From NCBI GenBank assembly GCA_016490735.1, contig JAEMWC010000188.1:202501-266500 (forward strand): a stretch of 64,000 nt of DNA, in the 5' to 3' direction. The position numbers and the translations under genes are program-made. Position 1 is the first letter of the stretch, and each line of letters opens with the position of its first letter. The DNA is from Pachyseris speciosa. Taxonomy: Eukaryota; Cnidaria; Anthozoa; Scleractinia; Pachyseridae. The notes below the pieces were generated by a model. That model was given only the letters and a program-made list of their open reading frames with translations. It was not told the DNA's origin and did no database searches. Of the stretch, positions 1 through 9,636 are shown piece after piece.

Positions 1-71
1 AACCAAGTCGTGCTACTGCCGTGTAGCACGGCAAGGCTTGCCGTGCTACACGGCAGTAGCACGACTTGGTT
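1..71. repeat. Perfect 35-bp palindrome (hairpin)
   Basis: Two perfect 35-bp inverted arms are separated by one base (position 36). The arms begin AACCAAGTCGTGCTACTGCC. A third partial copy, GTCGTGCTACTGCCGTGT, follows at about 79-96. The DNA could extrude as a cruciform. It lies inside what looks like the right part of a MITE. Confidence 0.9.
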
Positions 72-241
72 TCAAACGTCGTGCTACTGCCGTGTCGAAC
101 TCAATTCATAAATTAACATTTTGGATTTGCTTTGTGCAACGGCTGGTAAGTGTTTTAATTACGGCACCCGACGATTCTGGGTACGAGATTGGGCAGCAAC
201 ATTTTATTCAACGGAATTAAATTCGACGTCTGAAACGGGCC
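1..241. mobile_element. Harbinger-like MITE, right portion (left end outside window)
   Basis: The end at 221-241 (TTCGACGTCTGAAACGGGCC) matches the right terminal repeat of the complete element at 1360-1977. It is followed by TTA at 242-244. The paralogous block at 8280 has the same flank without the element (TGCC-TTA-GGCAAA), which marks an insertion with a 3-bp TTA target duplication, as PIF/Harbinger elements make. No protein is recognisable. Confidence 0.6.
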
Positions 242-900
242 TTAGGCAAATTTGTTATTGTTTTTAACCGTCTCTATTGTTCACTCTTGCGATCTGATTG
301 GTTTAGCAGATTCTTCTCACCGAGTCCCAGTGCCCTGAATATTACAATAAATCATAAAAACGAAATGAGTATCAAATTGTTTTCCATATTTCTGTAATTT
401 ATCTCAATCTTTTTTTTTTTGTGCCTACAAAAGACATTTCCCTCCACAAACGCTGCAGTTGTCTGTTGTTCGTCGTATAAAACTTTCAGTGACCGAGAAC
501 AAGCGAGTGAAGTCGATCTTTTCGTTTGTATTTATGGCTAACTAAAAGCCCAGCGGTAAAGGATTCCAAAAATTAAATACTGCGACTTCTTGAATATTTC
601 TAGTCCGTATAATTTAATCTTAGTGAACCATAAGGTATTCGAACATTGATCTTTAGGGTTATTCCTAGTGAAAAATTAACAGCATTCCAGCATTCGACTG
701 GATGGAAATTCATTATCGGATGCAATAGCGTATCGGTCCGGCTCGTTGTTTTGGAATCGAGAACCGGTGGCAAGCTAGTGAAATACTAATCTTAACTTAA
801 CCGAGAAACAAACCGCACAAACGAAGAAGCCCGTCGCCGTTTCGTGGAATTGAAAAGCAGCACCAGCGGTGCGGAAGACCTTATCCTTACTAACGAAATT
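242..900. repeat. Segmental duplication, copy A
   Basis: About 480 bp from 242 are near-identical to 8282-8720. Further matches pair 690-735 with 9292-9340 and 770-900 with 9940-10085. Copy A lacks two insertions present in copy A' (8746-9287 and about 9425-9636). A TATA-like GTATAAAA at 474-481, downstream of an ATTACAATAAA stretch, makes it look like a promoter or LTR-type sequence. No LTR partner, primer-binding site or ORF is visible, so function is unknown. Confidence 0.7.
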
Positions 901-1084
901 GAGCCATGTGAAATTTCAAACAAACGAAATGTGAGCAGCCTGAAATTTCGCAAAATTTCGGTAAACTTGTGATTTAGGAACTCGTTGAAATTAAATAAGC
1001 CCCCCCCACCGATAAGGGGGGTGGAGGGGGTTGATAGAACTTTTACGGTATTCTAACGTTACGGCGAGTGGACAACTCAAATGT

Positions 1085-2075
1085 TTTGGTGTCAAATAAT
1101 GCGTTTTAGCGCGGATCTTCATTTTGTAGTTCGAGGCGGCAAAACTACAAAACGAAACCCTAATCGACTTCAATGTTTGAGCGTCAAATAAAGCATTTTA
1201 GCGCGGGTCTTCGTTTTTTAGTTTGAGGCTGGCAAAACTACAAGATGAAGATCCAATCGACTTCAACGTTTTACCGAAAGCGTTTTAGCGCGGGTCTTTG
1301 TTTTGAAGTTCGAGGCGGGCAAAACTACAAGACGAGTACCTCACCAATTTCATTTTTTAGGCCCGGTTCAGACGTCGAACTTTTCATGTACCGAACCTAA
1401 TGTTGCTATTAAGTACATGAAAAGTCCGACGTATGAATCAATTAGGATCGGCAGTTTTGTATTTGGGTCGACTGTACCGTTCTATCCGACTGGGCTAGTC
1501 GGATAGAACGGCAAAAGATCGACTTCGATTCATACGTCGAACTTCACATGTGCCGAACCTAATGCATAAATTATGTTAACGTATTTTTCAATATAACCGC
1601 GCTTCTGATCGGCTATTTAGTGGGTTTTGGCGCCTGTGCTGACAGAAGTCACAGAAGCGTAACGACGGTTACGGTCAGGTTACCAGCATTCACGTTGTGC
1701 CAAATATCACGATCACGATCTCCTCAGCTGTCTCCTTGCCATAACAGAGCACAAATCACACTAAAATCAAAACAAGAATTTCCAGGCTTGGTGAATTATA
1801 CTTTTTCAGTTTATTTCGCTATTTTAAGCAGTAAGGATGATATTTCTTTTCGCCTCGAACTAGGTTCGGCACATGTAAAGTTCGACTGTCTGAATCAACA
1901 GTCGAACTTAATTGTTTGGGTCGACCTAAATAGGTATTAGGTTCGGTACATAAAAAGTTCGACGTCTGAACCGGGCCTTAGTCAAATAAAGCGTTTTAGC
2001 GGGAGTGTTGGTTTGGTTGTTTGACGGAAGCAAAACTACAAAACAAAGATCTAATCGACTTCAATGTTTCAGCAT
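1085..2075. repeat. Satellite of about 95-bp units, interrupted by a MITE
   Basis: Four diverged units share GCGTTTTAGCGCGGGTCTTC, then a GTTCGAGGC..GCAAAACTACAA block and a TCGACTTCAATGTTT block. They lie at about 1085-1175, 1176-1266, 1267-1356 and 1981-2070. Units 3 and 4 are split by the MITE at 1360-1977. No coding capacity is seen. Confidence 0.75.
1360..1977. mobile_element. Complete Harbinger-like MITE with TTA target duplication
   Basis: Terminal inverted repeats begin GGCCCGGTTCAGACGTCGAA and extend about 40 bp to the ACCGAACCTAAT boundary. They are flanked by TTA at 1357-1359 and 1978-1980. A second internal inverted repeat of the same motif lies at about 1405-1565, suggesting an element nested in its own kind. 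A 106-codon ORF (1620-1940) recurs in the copy at 7187-7639, but the copies are so alike that this says nothing about coding. TIR and 3-bp TSD fit PIF/Harbinger; no transposase is present. Confidence 0.75.
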
Positions 2076-2249
2076 GACAGTGTCTTGGGATGAAAACAAC
2101 TCAACACTCTACATAAGACTGGGTCATTTAACAGCAAGACCATTTCAAAACAAGAACCAGCCGTACCAAAACTCGAGTAAGTGCAAATGGCTTGCCAAAT
2201 GCCGATAGAAATATCGTGACATGAAACTGTAAATTCGATAAAATGAATA

Positions 2250-2515
2250 ATAAGCGACATCTTAAGCGAAATTTCGCGCCGCCAAATTAAATGCTGCCCG
2301 AAATTTCGCTTCCTCAAACGAATTTTCGCTCCCCCAAACGAAATTTCCAGCAATTCGCTTCCCCAAACGAAATTTCGGTCCCCCTACAATGAAATGTCGT
2401 GCGCAATTTTGGATTTCCATAATTTCAGAACAATAGTTTCGTCGAAATATCGCCGAAAATTCGCATTCTTCTAAATATCGCGCAATTTCGGCAAATTTCG
2501 CCGAGATTCGCTCTC
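2250..2515. repeat. AATTTCG-rich degenerate repeat domain
   Basis: GAAATTTCG, AATTTTCG and CGAAATATCG variants recur every 15-30 bp on both strands, interspersed with CCCCAAACGAA. A smaller cluster of the same words lies at 905-970. No ORF or terminal repeat explains it. Confidence 0.6.
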
Positions 2516-2924
2516 ACTCCTTTTGCACAGTACTGTATCATTGCGATACCATCATTTCTTGCTTCGGCTGAGGTCGCATTATTGAATAAAGTAATTGGTA
2601 TGTCACCCGTGGAGGTCTATTAGCTTGTTCAAGAATTGACTGAGCTGCCCGAACGGGTTTTCATTCGCAAAAACAATGATCAGGATTACTGTTAAAGAAC
2701 AAACTTACCAGACGAAGTAAACGACACTCCTTATGGTAGGTAACGTGTGTGGCGTTTTCTGGTAGGTTATTCAGTGCATTTTAGTCGCTTGGGCAGTGCA
2801 TTCTGGTAAAAAGCCACCACACGCAAACCGACGAGCAAACTACTGCTTGTTATGACAGGGATGAATAACGGAATGCGCATGTCCATGACGCTACCATGAC
2901 TCTGCAAGATTCTGGCCGTTGTTC

Positions 2925-2958
2925 GGTGTGATGCTCTAACCAATTGAGCTATGAAGCC
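2925..2958 (-). pseudogene. Truncated tRNA-Thr-like head, inverted
   Basis: The complement reads GGCTTCATAGCTCAATTGG and stops in the anticodon loop. It matches the 5' half of the full tRNA-like head at 3056 and shares its flank AACGTCAGT. The two lie head to head about 100 bp apart. It lacks the B box, so it should not be transcribed as a tRNA. Confidence 0.65.
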
Positions 2959-3040
2959 ACTGACGTTCGGAGCAGGTCAATTGTGGGTTCATATGTTCCC
3001 GAGAAAGAAATGAGTGTGAATGGTTCAAACCCAACAAGTG

Positions 3041-3055
<15 letters not shown>

Positions 3056-3081
<26 letters not shown>

Positions 3082-3205
3082 ATCGCACCGGTAATCGCGA
3101 GGTCACGAGTTCAAACCCCGTTGAAGTCCTGAATTTTTTTCAGCCTTCTTTTCGCAATTGCATCAATTGCGTTCACAACTGCGAGGATCATTCTTCATTT
3201 GATAA
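3056..3205 (+). mobile_element. tRNA-Thr-like SINE (tRNA head 3056-3128)
   Basis: The head folds as a tRNA: a 7-bp acceptor stem (GGCTTCA/TGAAGTC), D arm with A-box TAGCTCAGTTGG, and T loop TTCAAAC as B-box. The canonical anticodon position reads GGT (Thr), unusual for a eukaryotic nuclear tRNA. The anticodon stem pairs only if shifted by one base, giving an 8-nt loop, and the T stem has an A-C mismatch. With the inverted half copy nearby and a non-tRNA body after it (CCTGAATTTTTTTCAGCC onward), this is more likely a SINE than a working tRNA gene. I recall a similar repeat in corals. Confidence 0.55.
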
Positions 3206-3523
3206 CAAGACTGTTTCCTTTAAAAAGAAGAGAACGCTCTGCAAAATGTCAAAATTGCAATTGCAAGTCTGTAAACGTGTACACGTACAGACATTTTATA
3301 AACCCTGTAAAATGCTTGTAGATTGGTCCACATTTTACGCCTCGAGAGTGCATTAAACGTCTTTGAAATGTCCATGTTTTTTGTGTGAATTGTAAGAAAC
3401 GTTTATAGAAATTTCATAACGTATACAAGCATCCTTTTAAAATCTTGACATATTCTCTCTAAAAAAAACTCAAGGAAAAAACTCTGGAAAATAGAGAACA
3501 TAAAATGTCCATAGGATATTATA

Positions 3524-3576
<53 letters not shown>
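3524..3576. repeat. (TTAC)n microsatellite
   Basis: About 13 uninterrupted 4-bp units. Confidence 0.95.
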
Positions 3577-3889
3577 ACTTAATTTACACAAGTGAAGTGT
3601 ATATAAGCTGTAGTGGAGGGAGGGGGGTGTATTATCGTTGTTTCTGTTTACATTGATTAATTATTAGAGCTGAAAGCTAGAAAGCCATTATATTCATGTT
3701 TTCTGTCAGAAGCTAATTGTGCGGGCACAAGACCGAGAATGCCATGAAAGCCTATAAAATAACAGTTAATAAGTATAAGAGGCAAATGCAAATGGGCAGA
3801 CCTTTGGCAATTGAGCTTCAACATCACTAAATGAGATCACTTAGGAATAACTAAGAACGCTGTCCCACTTTTTCACGATTATATAACGA

Positions 3890-4291
3890 ATGACCAGACC
3901 ATCTCCAGAGTAACCCTTACTAACTATCTAGCTATCACTATAAACCAGAAACAGGGTATCTCGGGTTTCAAATCTTACTCCTTACCGCCACATTCAGTGC
4001 AACTGTAATCTCTATAAATTTTCTTTTTATCCAAGGTCTATTGTAGTATGGAACCAACTACCCTTAAGTACTTAACCATTGCAGAGCATTTCTATTTTTA
4101 AATCAAAAAACGTTCCCACCATTAGATATGTATGCCTATGTACTTAGTTATTTATTCCTTCACTATTTACTTTTCTGTTACCCGATCACCTGCTATGTAA
4201 GATGTTGATAATTAGACGGATAAGTTATTTATGGATATGTAAGCTAGATTTTTTGTGTAAATTCAGAATTAATTTAACGTTTAGTCCTATT
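3890..4291 (+). pseudogene. LINE 3' end relic (CR1/L2-like C-terminus)
   Basis: At about 4009-4080 one frame reads CNLYKFSFYPRSIVVWNQLP. This is the typical C-terminal signature of CR1/L2-type LINE ORF2 proteins (aromatic-rich stretch, then VWNxLP). Upstream codons are broken by stops. A younger LINE on the opposite strand interrupted it: sequence resumes after the second target-site copy at 7003. Only the tail is visible. Confidence 0.55.
4225..4291. repeat. Target-site duplication, left copy (67 bp)
   Basis: It is identical over 67 bp to 6936-7002 and directly flanks the LINE at 4292-6935. It starts TTATTTATGGATATG and ends TTTAGTCCTATT. Confidence 0.92.
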
Positions 4292-4456
4292 TTTTTTTTT
4301 GTATTTTAATTATTTATTTTCTTTTACAGGAATAGTACAAACAACATACAGATTGAAATATACAAACATTACAAAATTTACAACAATTACCTTAGTTACA
4401 AAATACAAAGAAGAAAACAAAAAAAGTTATAAAAAGAGAGTAAATAAATAAAAAAA

Positions 4457-4495
4457 CTACACTGCACTACACTACACTACACTACACTACACTAC
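4457..4495. repeat. (ACTAC)n microsatellite
   Basis: Tandem 5-bp units within the LINE 3' UTR. Confidence 0.9.
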
Positions 4496-4577
4496 AAGGC
4501 TTACATAACTTATTCAACTTGAACTTAACATACAAATTAATACAGGGAGTGTTAGAAAAACGAAGTTTTGATAACAG

Positions 4578-6857
4578 CTACTGTTGTATTAATGGGAGTA
4601 ACGGCTTCCATTTTTTATCATGGAAATGGATTTTGTTGTTTCTTTTCGCGATAAAACGTTCGGTTTGAAACGTTTTTTTAAATTTATCGACTAACAGTTT
4701 TACACATAGAGAGCCCTTATTTAACTTACAGCGGTAAATAAAATATTTGCTTTCAAGAATGATGTAGTTGACTAGAATGCTTATGTTATCTGAATCTAAG
4801 ATCCCAAAGAGGACATTCATGATATCGAAACTAATAGTTATATTAAAAGAATCAAGTACAGACTTTAAATCATTCCAAAACATGCTTACTTTTGTACAGT
4901 GGAAAAAGAGATGTTCTATGGTCTCCAACTCCTTTTCACAAAAATCGCACAAGGGAGAATCTACTACAGCATCTTGTTTGTGTATAAGATCCTGTTTAAT
5001 ATTTTATATTGGAATTCTCTTAATTTAGTATCCAATGTTGTTTTGAAGGGCAATAGATATATCTTTTCCCAGTCCAACTGAAATGTGTGTGTGCTGAAAG
5101 CTTCGTTATATTTCTTTTGCGCTGTTGGTATACTGGATATCTTAGAACAAAACTGTCATATAATGACTTTGATTTAAGATTTTGGAAATTGACTTTTTTC
5201 CCTTCAATACGTAACTTGAAGTCAGTTTGGGTTAGATCATGAGTTTTTGAGGAGATAGAGTTTTTATTTGTTTTTAATATTTTGCGCCATTCTTCGGAAA
5301 AAGCATTGAAGAGACTGAAAAGTAGAAAATGTTCAACTGGTGAGAGAGTTGAATATAATGGTTCCTTGTTCGACTTGAACCCTCCCCACGTGTCGTAGAG
5401 GTCTCCAATTTTTACGATTCCAAGATCAATCAGCCTGCTGTTATAAACTAACTTTGATTCAATGCAAATGAGCTGGTTGTTCCATATGACCTGATTTGCT
5501 ATTTCAAAGGATTGGGGGAGGGGGGTTGTCTTCATTTAAAAGGGTCCACGCCACAATGCATTCTTTGTAAAATTCTGGAAGAGTTATCGGTAGTTTAGTA
5601 TAGTTAAAATTACAATGAAACAAGAATTTTCCCCCTACTTTCTTAAGATAAAGATCCAGAAAAACTTCCAGCCAGCGGGATCAATGGAGAGATATCTCTT
5701 AATACAAATTATTCTTTGGGCAGAGATCACTGACTCAATGTTGGGCATTTTCAAGCCTCCTTTATCAATAGGGTTAATAAATGCTGTGCGCTTTACTTTA
5801 TCTTTTCCCTTCCAAGCAAAAGAATATAGCAATATGTTAATTTTTTGATAAACTCTCTTTTATTTGAAATGAGAACAACCCTGTATAAAATCTTTGGTAT
5901 GGCGAAAGACTTGATCACTTGAATTTTTCCAAGTAGTGTGAGACCTCTCCAACTCCAACCCTTCAACAATCCCCTCAGAGATTTCTCGATTGATTCAAAG
6001 TTAAGCTTATAAAACAGTGCGTGATTAAAGGTGAAATGAACCCCTAGGATCTTTATGACTTTACTTATTTCATTAACACCTAGTTCTGAGCTGTTGACTT
6101 CGATATTTCCTAGTAGAAGAATTTCCGTTTTGTCGTGATTGACCTTCAATCCGGAGTATGTACTAAACAGATCGATAGTATCAAAAAGGGTACGGTGCGA
6201 AAATTTGTCCCTAACAAATGATGTCATATCATCAGCGAATATAACTACTTTGATTTCGGAACCATCCACCTCAATACCCTTAATTTGATCTTTATTATGT
6301 ATAGATAATGCCAATAATTCAAGTACTATTATGAAAAGAGATGGCGAGAGTGGGTCGCCCTGGCGAACAACCCGCTTAACATTGAAAGAGGGGGTGGAAA
6401 AACCATTGTTGATAACACAACTTGATATATTATTATAAAACGTCTTGATCCACCCCAAGAAGGATTCTCCAAAGCCAAAGAACTCAAACGATTTGTGGAG
6501 GAAGTTCCAATTTAGAGAATCGAAGGCTTTCTCAAAATCAATTGCAGTCATTATACCTTGGTAGTCTCGCATTTTAGTAAATTCCAACACATCGGTTATC
6601 GTACGAGTTGCATCAAAAATTGTTCGTCCTTTTACAAAGGCATTCTGGTCATAATGGATAATATGTGGTAGGACATTCTCTAGCCTTTTGGCGATAGCTT
6701 TTGAGCCAATTTTAACATCAACATTTACCAGAGAAACCGGTCTCCAGTTTTTTATCCATCTCCTGTCTTTGTCCTTTTTCTCAATTAAGGTTATTACAGC
6801 TAGCTTTTGCGAATGTGATAATTCTCCATGAAAATACGCATAATTTAATGAGTCCAC
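4578..6857 (-). pseudogene. LINE ORF2 reverse transcriptase, frameshifted
   Basis: The 354-codon piece at 5793-6857 is a reverse transcriptase. It has WRPVSLVNVDVKI, the AIDFEKAFDSLNW box with the first catalytic Asp, RQGDPLSPSLF, and FADDMTSF carrying the catalytic DD. Sequence continues in other frames at 5635-5832, 5020-5535 and 4578-4952. The last piece begins CDFCEKELETIEHLFFHC, the zinc-binding C-terminal motif (zf-RVT) of L1/Tx1-clade LINEs. Those features place it nearest the Tx1 group. At least three frame changes make it non-functional as one protein. The N-terminal endonuclease is missing because of 5' truncation. Confidence 0.85.
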
Positions 6858-6935
6858 TAGAAATGTTCCGATTTCTGACCAGAAGAACTTGTAAAATTCT
6901 ATGGTGAGCCCATCGTTTTCAGGAGTTAGAATAAT

Positions 6936-7002
6936 TTATTTATGGATATGTAAGCTAGATTTTTTGTGTAAATTCAGAATTAATTTAACGTTTAGTCCTA
7001 TT
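6936..7002. repeat. Target-site duplication, right copy (67 bp)
   Basis: Partner of 4225-4291, identical throughout. Downstream sequence continues the older LINE relic that was interrupted. Confidence 0.92.
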
Positions 7003-7186
7003 ACTAATTAGGCTAGAGTGTCTTTAAATTCAACTTTGTACCTTGTGTAATTTATACTGAAGATGACAGAAGATCTGTCAAAAACGTTGTGAATTCTCTT
7101 AAGATATCGATTTCAGTTTAAACTTTGAACCTAGTATAGTTTTCACTGGTTTAGCGGCACCTCAATTAAAGATTAAAGGTTAAAAA

Positions 7187-7639
7187 GGCTCGCAAACGTC
7201 GAACTTTTCATGTACCGAACCTAATACCTATTTAGGTCGACCCAAACAATTAAGTTCGACTGTTGATTCAGACGGTCGAACTTTACATGTGCCGAACCTA
7301 ATTCGAGGCGAAAAGAAATATCATCCTTACTGCTTAAAATAGGGAAATAAACTGAAAAAGTATAACTCACCAAGCCTGGAAATTCTTGTTTTGATTTTAG
7401 TGTGATTTGTGCTCTGTTATGGCAAGGAGACGGCTGAGGAGATCGTGATCGTGATATTTGGCACCACGTGAATGCTGGTAACCTGACCGTAACCGTCGTT
7501 ACGCTTCTGTGACTTCTGTCAGCACAGGCGCCAAAACCCACTAAATAGCCAATCAGAAGCGCGGTTATATTGAAAAATACGTTAACATAATTTATGCATT
7601 AGGTTCGGCACATGTGAAGTTCGACGTATGAACCGGGCC
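7187..7639. mobile_element. Harbinger-like MITE, inverted copy
   Basis: Reverse-complement copy of the 1360-1977 element, lacking its nested internal part. The right end ACCGGGCC is followed by TAA at 7640-7642. The left end is eroded (AAGGCTCGCAAACGTCGAAC). Near-identity of the shared 400 bp indicates recent activity. Confidence 0.75.
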
Positions 7640-7724
7640 TAAGACGCGTCATAATGAACACTATTCTCAATTGAAAAATTGATATAAAGAAATCTGTTCA
7701 GAAAACGAAACTCAGAAGTGTAGA

Positions 7725-7850
7725 TGGCTCTCCTTTTAAGACTGAAAGTAATGAAAGTTTAGTGCGCCAATACAAGCACCACTACGTTTGATAACAATGT
7801 TGATCTCCGCGGACGTGACGAGATTGCGAATGCTCTGTACGCATGAAAGA
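7725..7850. repeat. Segmental duplication, block B
   Basis: Diverged match to 10120-10235 (shared GCTCTCCTTT, TAGTGCGCCAA, GGTAACAATGTT-like words). With blocks A and A' this gives the order A, insertions, B, A', B', a broken tandem duplication. No gene is seen in 7650-8280. Confidence 0.5.
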
Positions 7851-8745
7851 TCGTGACATGAAATGCGCATTGTTAATTAATAGTAGTTTCGACCAACGGT
7901 ATACATTATCTTCAGCCCACGCGGAAATAACAACATTTTACACTAGAACGCTTCCTTGAGACTATGAATAAAAAGATGATGCAACACCACGAATGATGCT
8001 AGGCAATTACTGCGATGGATAAGCATTGTTTTCGCTTTCCGAACTCATTGCATTGTTATGGTACCATTTGTTGTTCCGGATGAGTTCGCATTATCGGATC
8101 GATAAAGTATTTGTTATGACATCCGTATGGATCAATAAACTAGAAATTGCTCCAAACTGTTTCTGTATACCATACCGTTCAATTCCTTCGTTTCTTAAAT
8201 CTACATATGTACATAAACTAATGCTGTTTTATTGGTGAAAAGCAAAAATGTATACAAAGGGACCCATGTTCACCCAAAATGCCTTAGGCAAATTTGTTAT
8301 TGTTTTTAACCGTCTCTATTGTTCACTCTTGCGATCTGATTGGTTCAGCAGAATCTTCTCACCGAGTCCCAGAGCCCTGAATATTACAATAAATCATAAA
8401 AAGGAAATGAGTATCAAATTGTTTTCGGATCCATATTTCTGTAATTTATCTCAATCTTTTTTTTTTTTGTGCCTACAAAAGACATTTCCCTCCACAAACG
8501 CTGCAGTTGTCTGTTGTTCGTCGTATAAAACTTTCAGTGACCGAGAACAAGCGAATGAAGTCGATCTTTTCGTTTGTATTTATGGCTAGCTAAAAGCCCA
8601 GCGGTAAAGGATTCCAAAAATTAAACACTGCGACTTGAATATTCCTAGTCCGCATAATTTCATCTTAGTGAACCATAAGGTTTACGAACATTGATCTTTA
8701 GGGCTTTTCCTAGTCATTATAGAAATTGGTGCGAAGAGAAATTAA

Positions 8746-9287
8746 GGTGGCTCAAAACAGTTTTAAGCACTTTCCAAGACGTAGATTTTGATGGATCACT
8801 ATAACCACTCTTTATCAGTTCATGCTACAATCATGGTATCACAAAACTGCCCAATCATTGGGGAGCACGTTGTTATCATTTTCGTGACGCCTATGTTACC
8901 ATAACAACAGTATGACCTGCTAAAAACACCCTTAATTTTAGCTTTAAGTACTTATATTTCAAAAACGGCACGGTGAAATTTTTTATTGTTATCGAAATTT
9001 GATAAGCAAGATAAGACGCAACTTTTGACAAACTTTCCAAAAATTCTGTACTTGGGATTCAGGGCCATCTTAAATTTTCGAAAATTTAAGGTGGCTCTGA
9101 ATCCCATGTACAGAATTGTTTTTAACTTTGCCAAAAGTTGTGTCTTATCTTGCTTATCAAATTTCGATAACAATAAAAAATTTTACCGTGCCGTTTATGA
9201 AATATAAGCACTTAAAGCTAAAATTAAGGGTGTTTTTAGCAGGTCATACTGTTGTTATGGTAACATAGAGCGTCACGAAAAGCCACC
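8746..9287. mobile_element. Long foldback MITE, TTAA target site
   Basis: The element is an inverted repeat of about 260 bp per arm around a short centre near 9065 (AATTTTCGAAAATTTAAG). Ends are GGTGGCT and AGCCACC, flanked by TTAA at 8742-8745 and 9288-9291. The paralogous copy A has a single TTAA (676-679) at the matching place, an empty site. TTAA targeting is typical of piggyBac and Kolobok elements. The two 73-codon ORFs here are mirror images of each other and not genes. Confidence 0.8.
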
Positions 9288-9424
9288 TTAAGAGCATTCG
9301 ACTCGATGGTAGCTCATTATCGGATGCAATAGCATAGAATACCGCGGCTAAACGATCAAAGATTTTCATCGGACATTGTGTTTATGAGATATAATGCTGG
9401 GTGGCTAAATGGACAAACAATAGG

Positions 9425-9636
9425 GCCGTTTATAGGAGAGAAAATAAGCCGCGGCTTACCCTGGCCACGGCTTACATAAGACGAGAACACTCCGTATAAA
9501 AGGTACAATATCTACGTTCACGGCTTTCTTAAGCCGCGGCTTATCCTACCCTAGGAGTTTTTACTCGTATAAACGGTTCCTTTCGCGTCTTATGTTAGCC
9601 GCGGCCAGAGTAAGGAGCGGCTTATTTTCCCTCGTT
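9425..9636. mobile_element. Short foldback MITE
   Basis: Inverted ends AAAATAAGCCGCGGCTTAC and its near-complement GGAGCGGCTTATTTT, with a second inner inverted pair (AAGCCGTG../CACGGCTT). No target duplication was resolved. It interrupts copy A' relative to copy A. Confidence 0.6.

Larger units (their letters stand above)
4292..6935 (-). mobile_element. 5'-truncated Tx1/L1-like LINE
   Basis: The element reads right to left. Its 3' end is at 4292, where the complement ends in an A-run, and it is bounded by a perfect 67-bp duplication. It holds the reverse transcriptase and the C-terminal zinc-binding region of one ORF2, broken into about four frames, and lacks endonuclease and ORF1. The perfect duplication suggests recent insertion, while the frameshifts mean the inserted copy was already or quickly became inactive. 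A (ACACT)n run at 4457-4495 sits in its 3' UTR. Confidence 0.85.

Noticed and set aside
242..900. Pair of LTRs (blocks A and A') of one retrotransposon
   Set aside because: No TG..CA ends, primer-binding site, polypurine tract or gag/pol between them; the interval is explained by unrelated insertions.
1620..1940. 106-codon ORF in the MITE, repeated at 7221-7541 (minus)
   Set aside because: Both copies belong to near-identical MITEs. Conservation reflects recent copying, and the translation shows no domain.
3524..3576. Regular repeats considered as a CRISPR array
   Set aside because: Simple (TTAC)n microsatellite without spacers; the genome is eukaryotic. No CRISPR-like array occurs in the window.
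8952..9207. Two 73-codon ORFs with similar proteins on opposite strands
   Set aside because: They are the two arms of one palindrome, so each is the mirror of the other.
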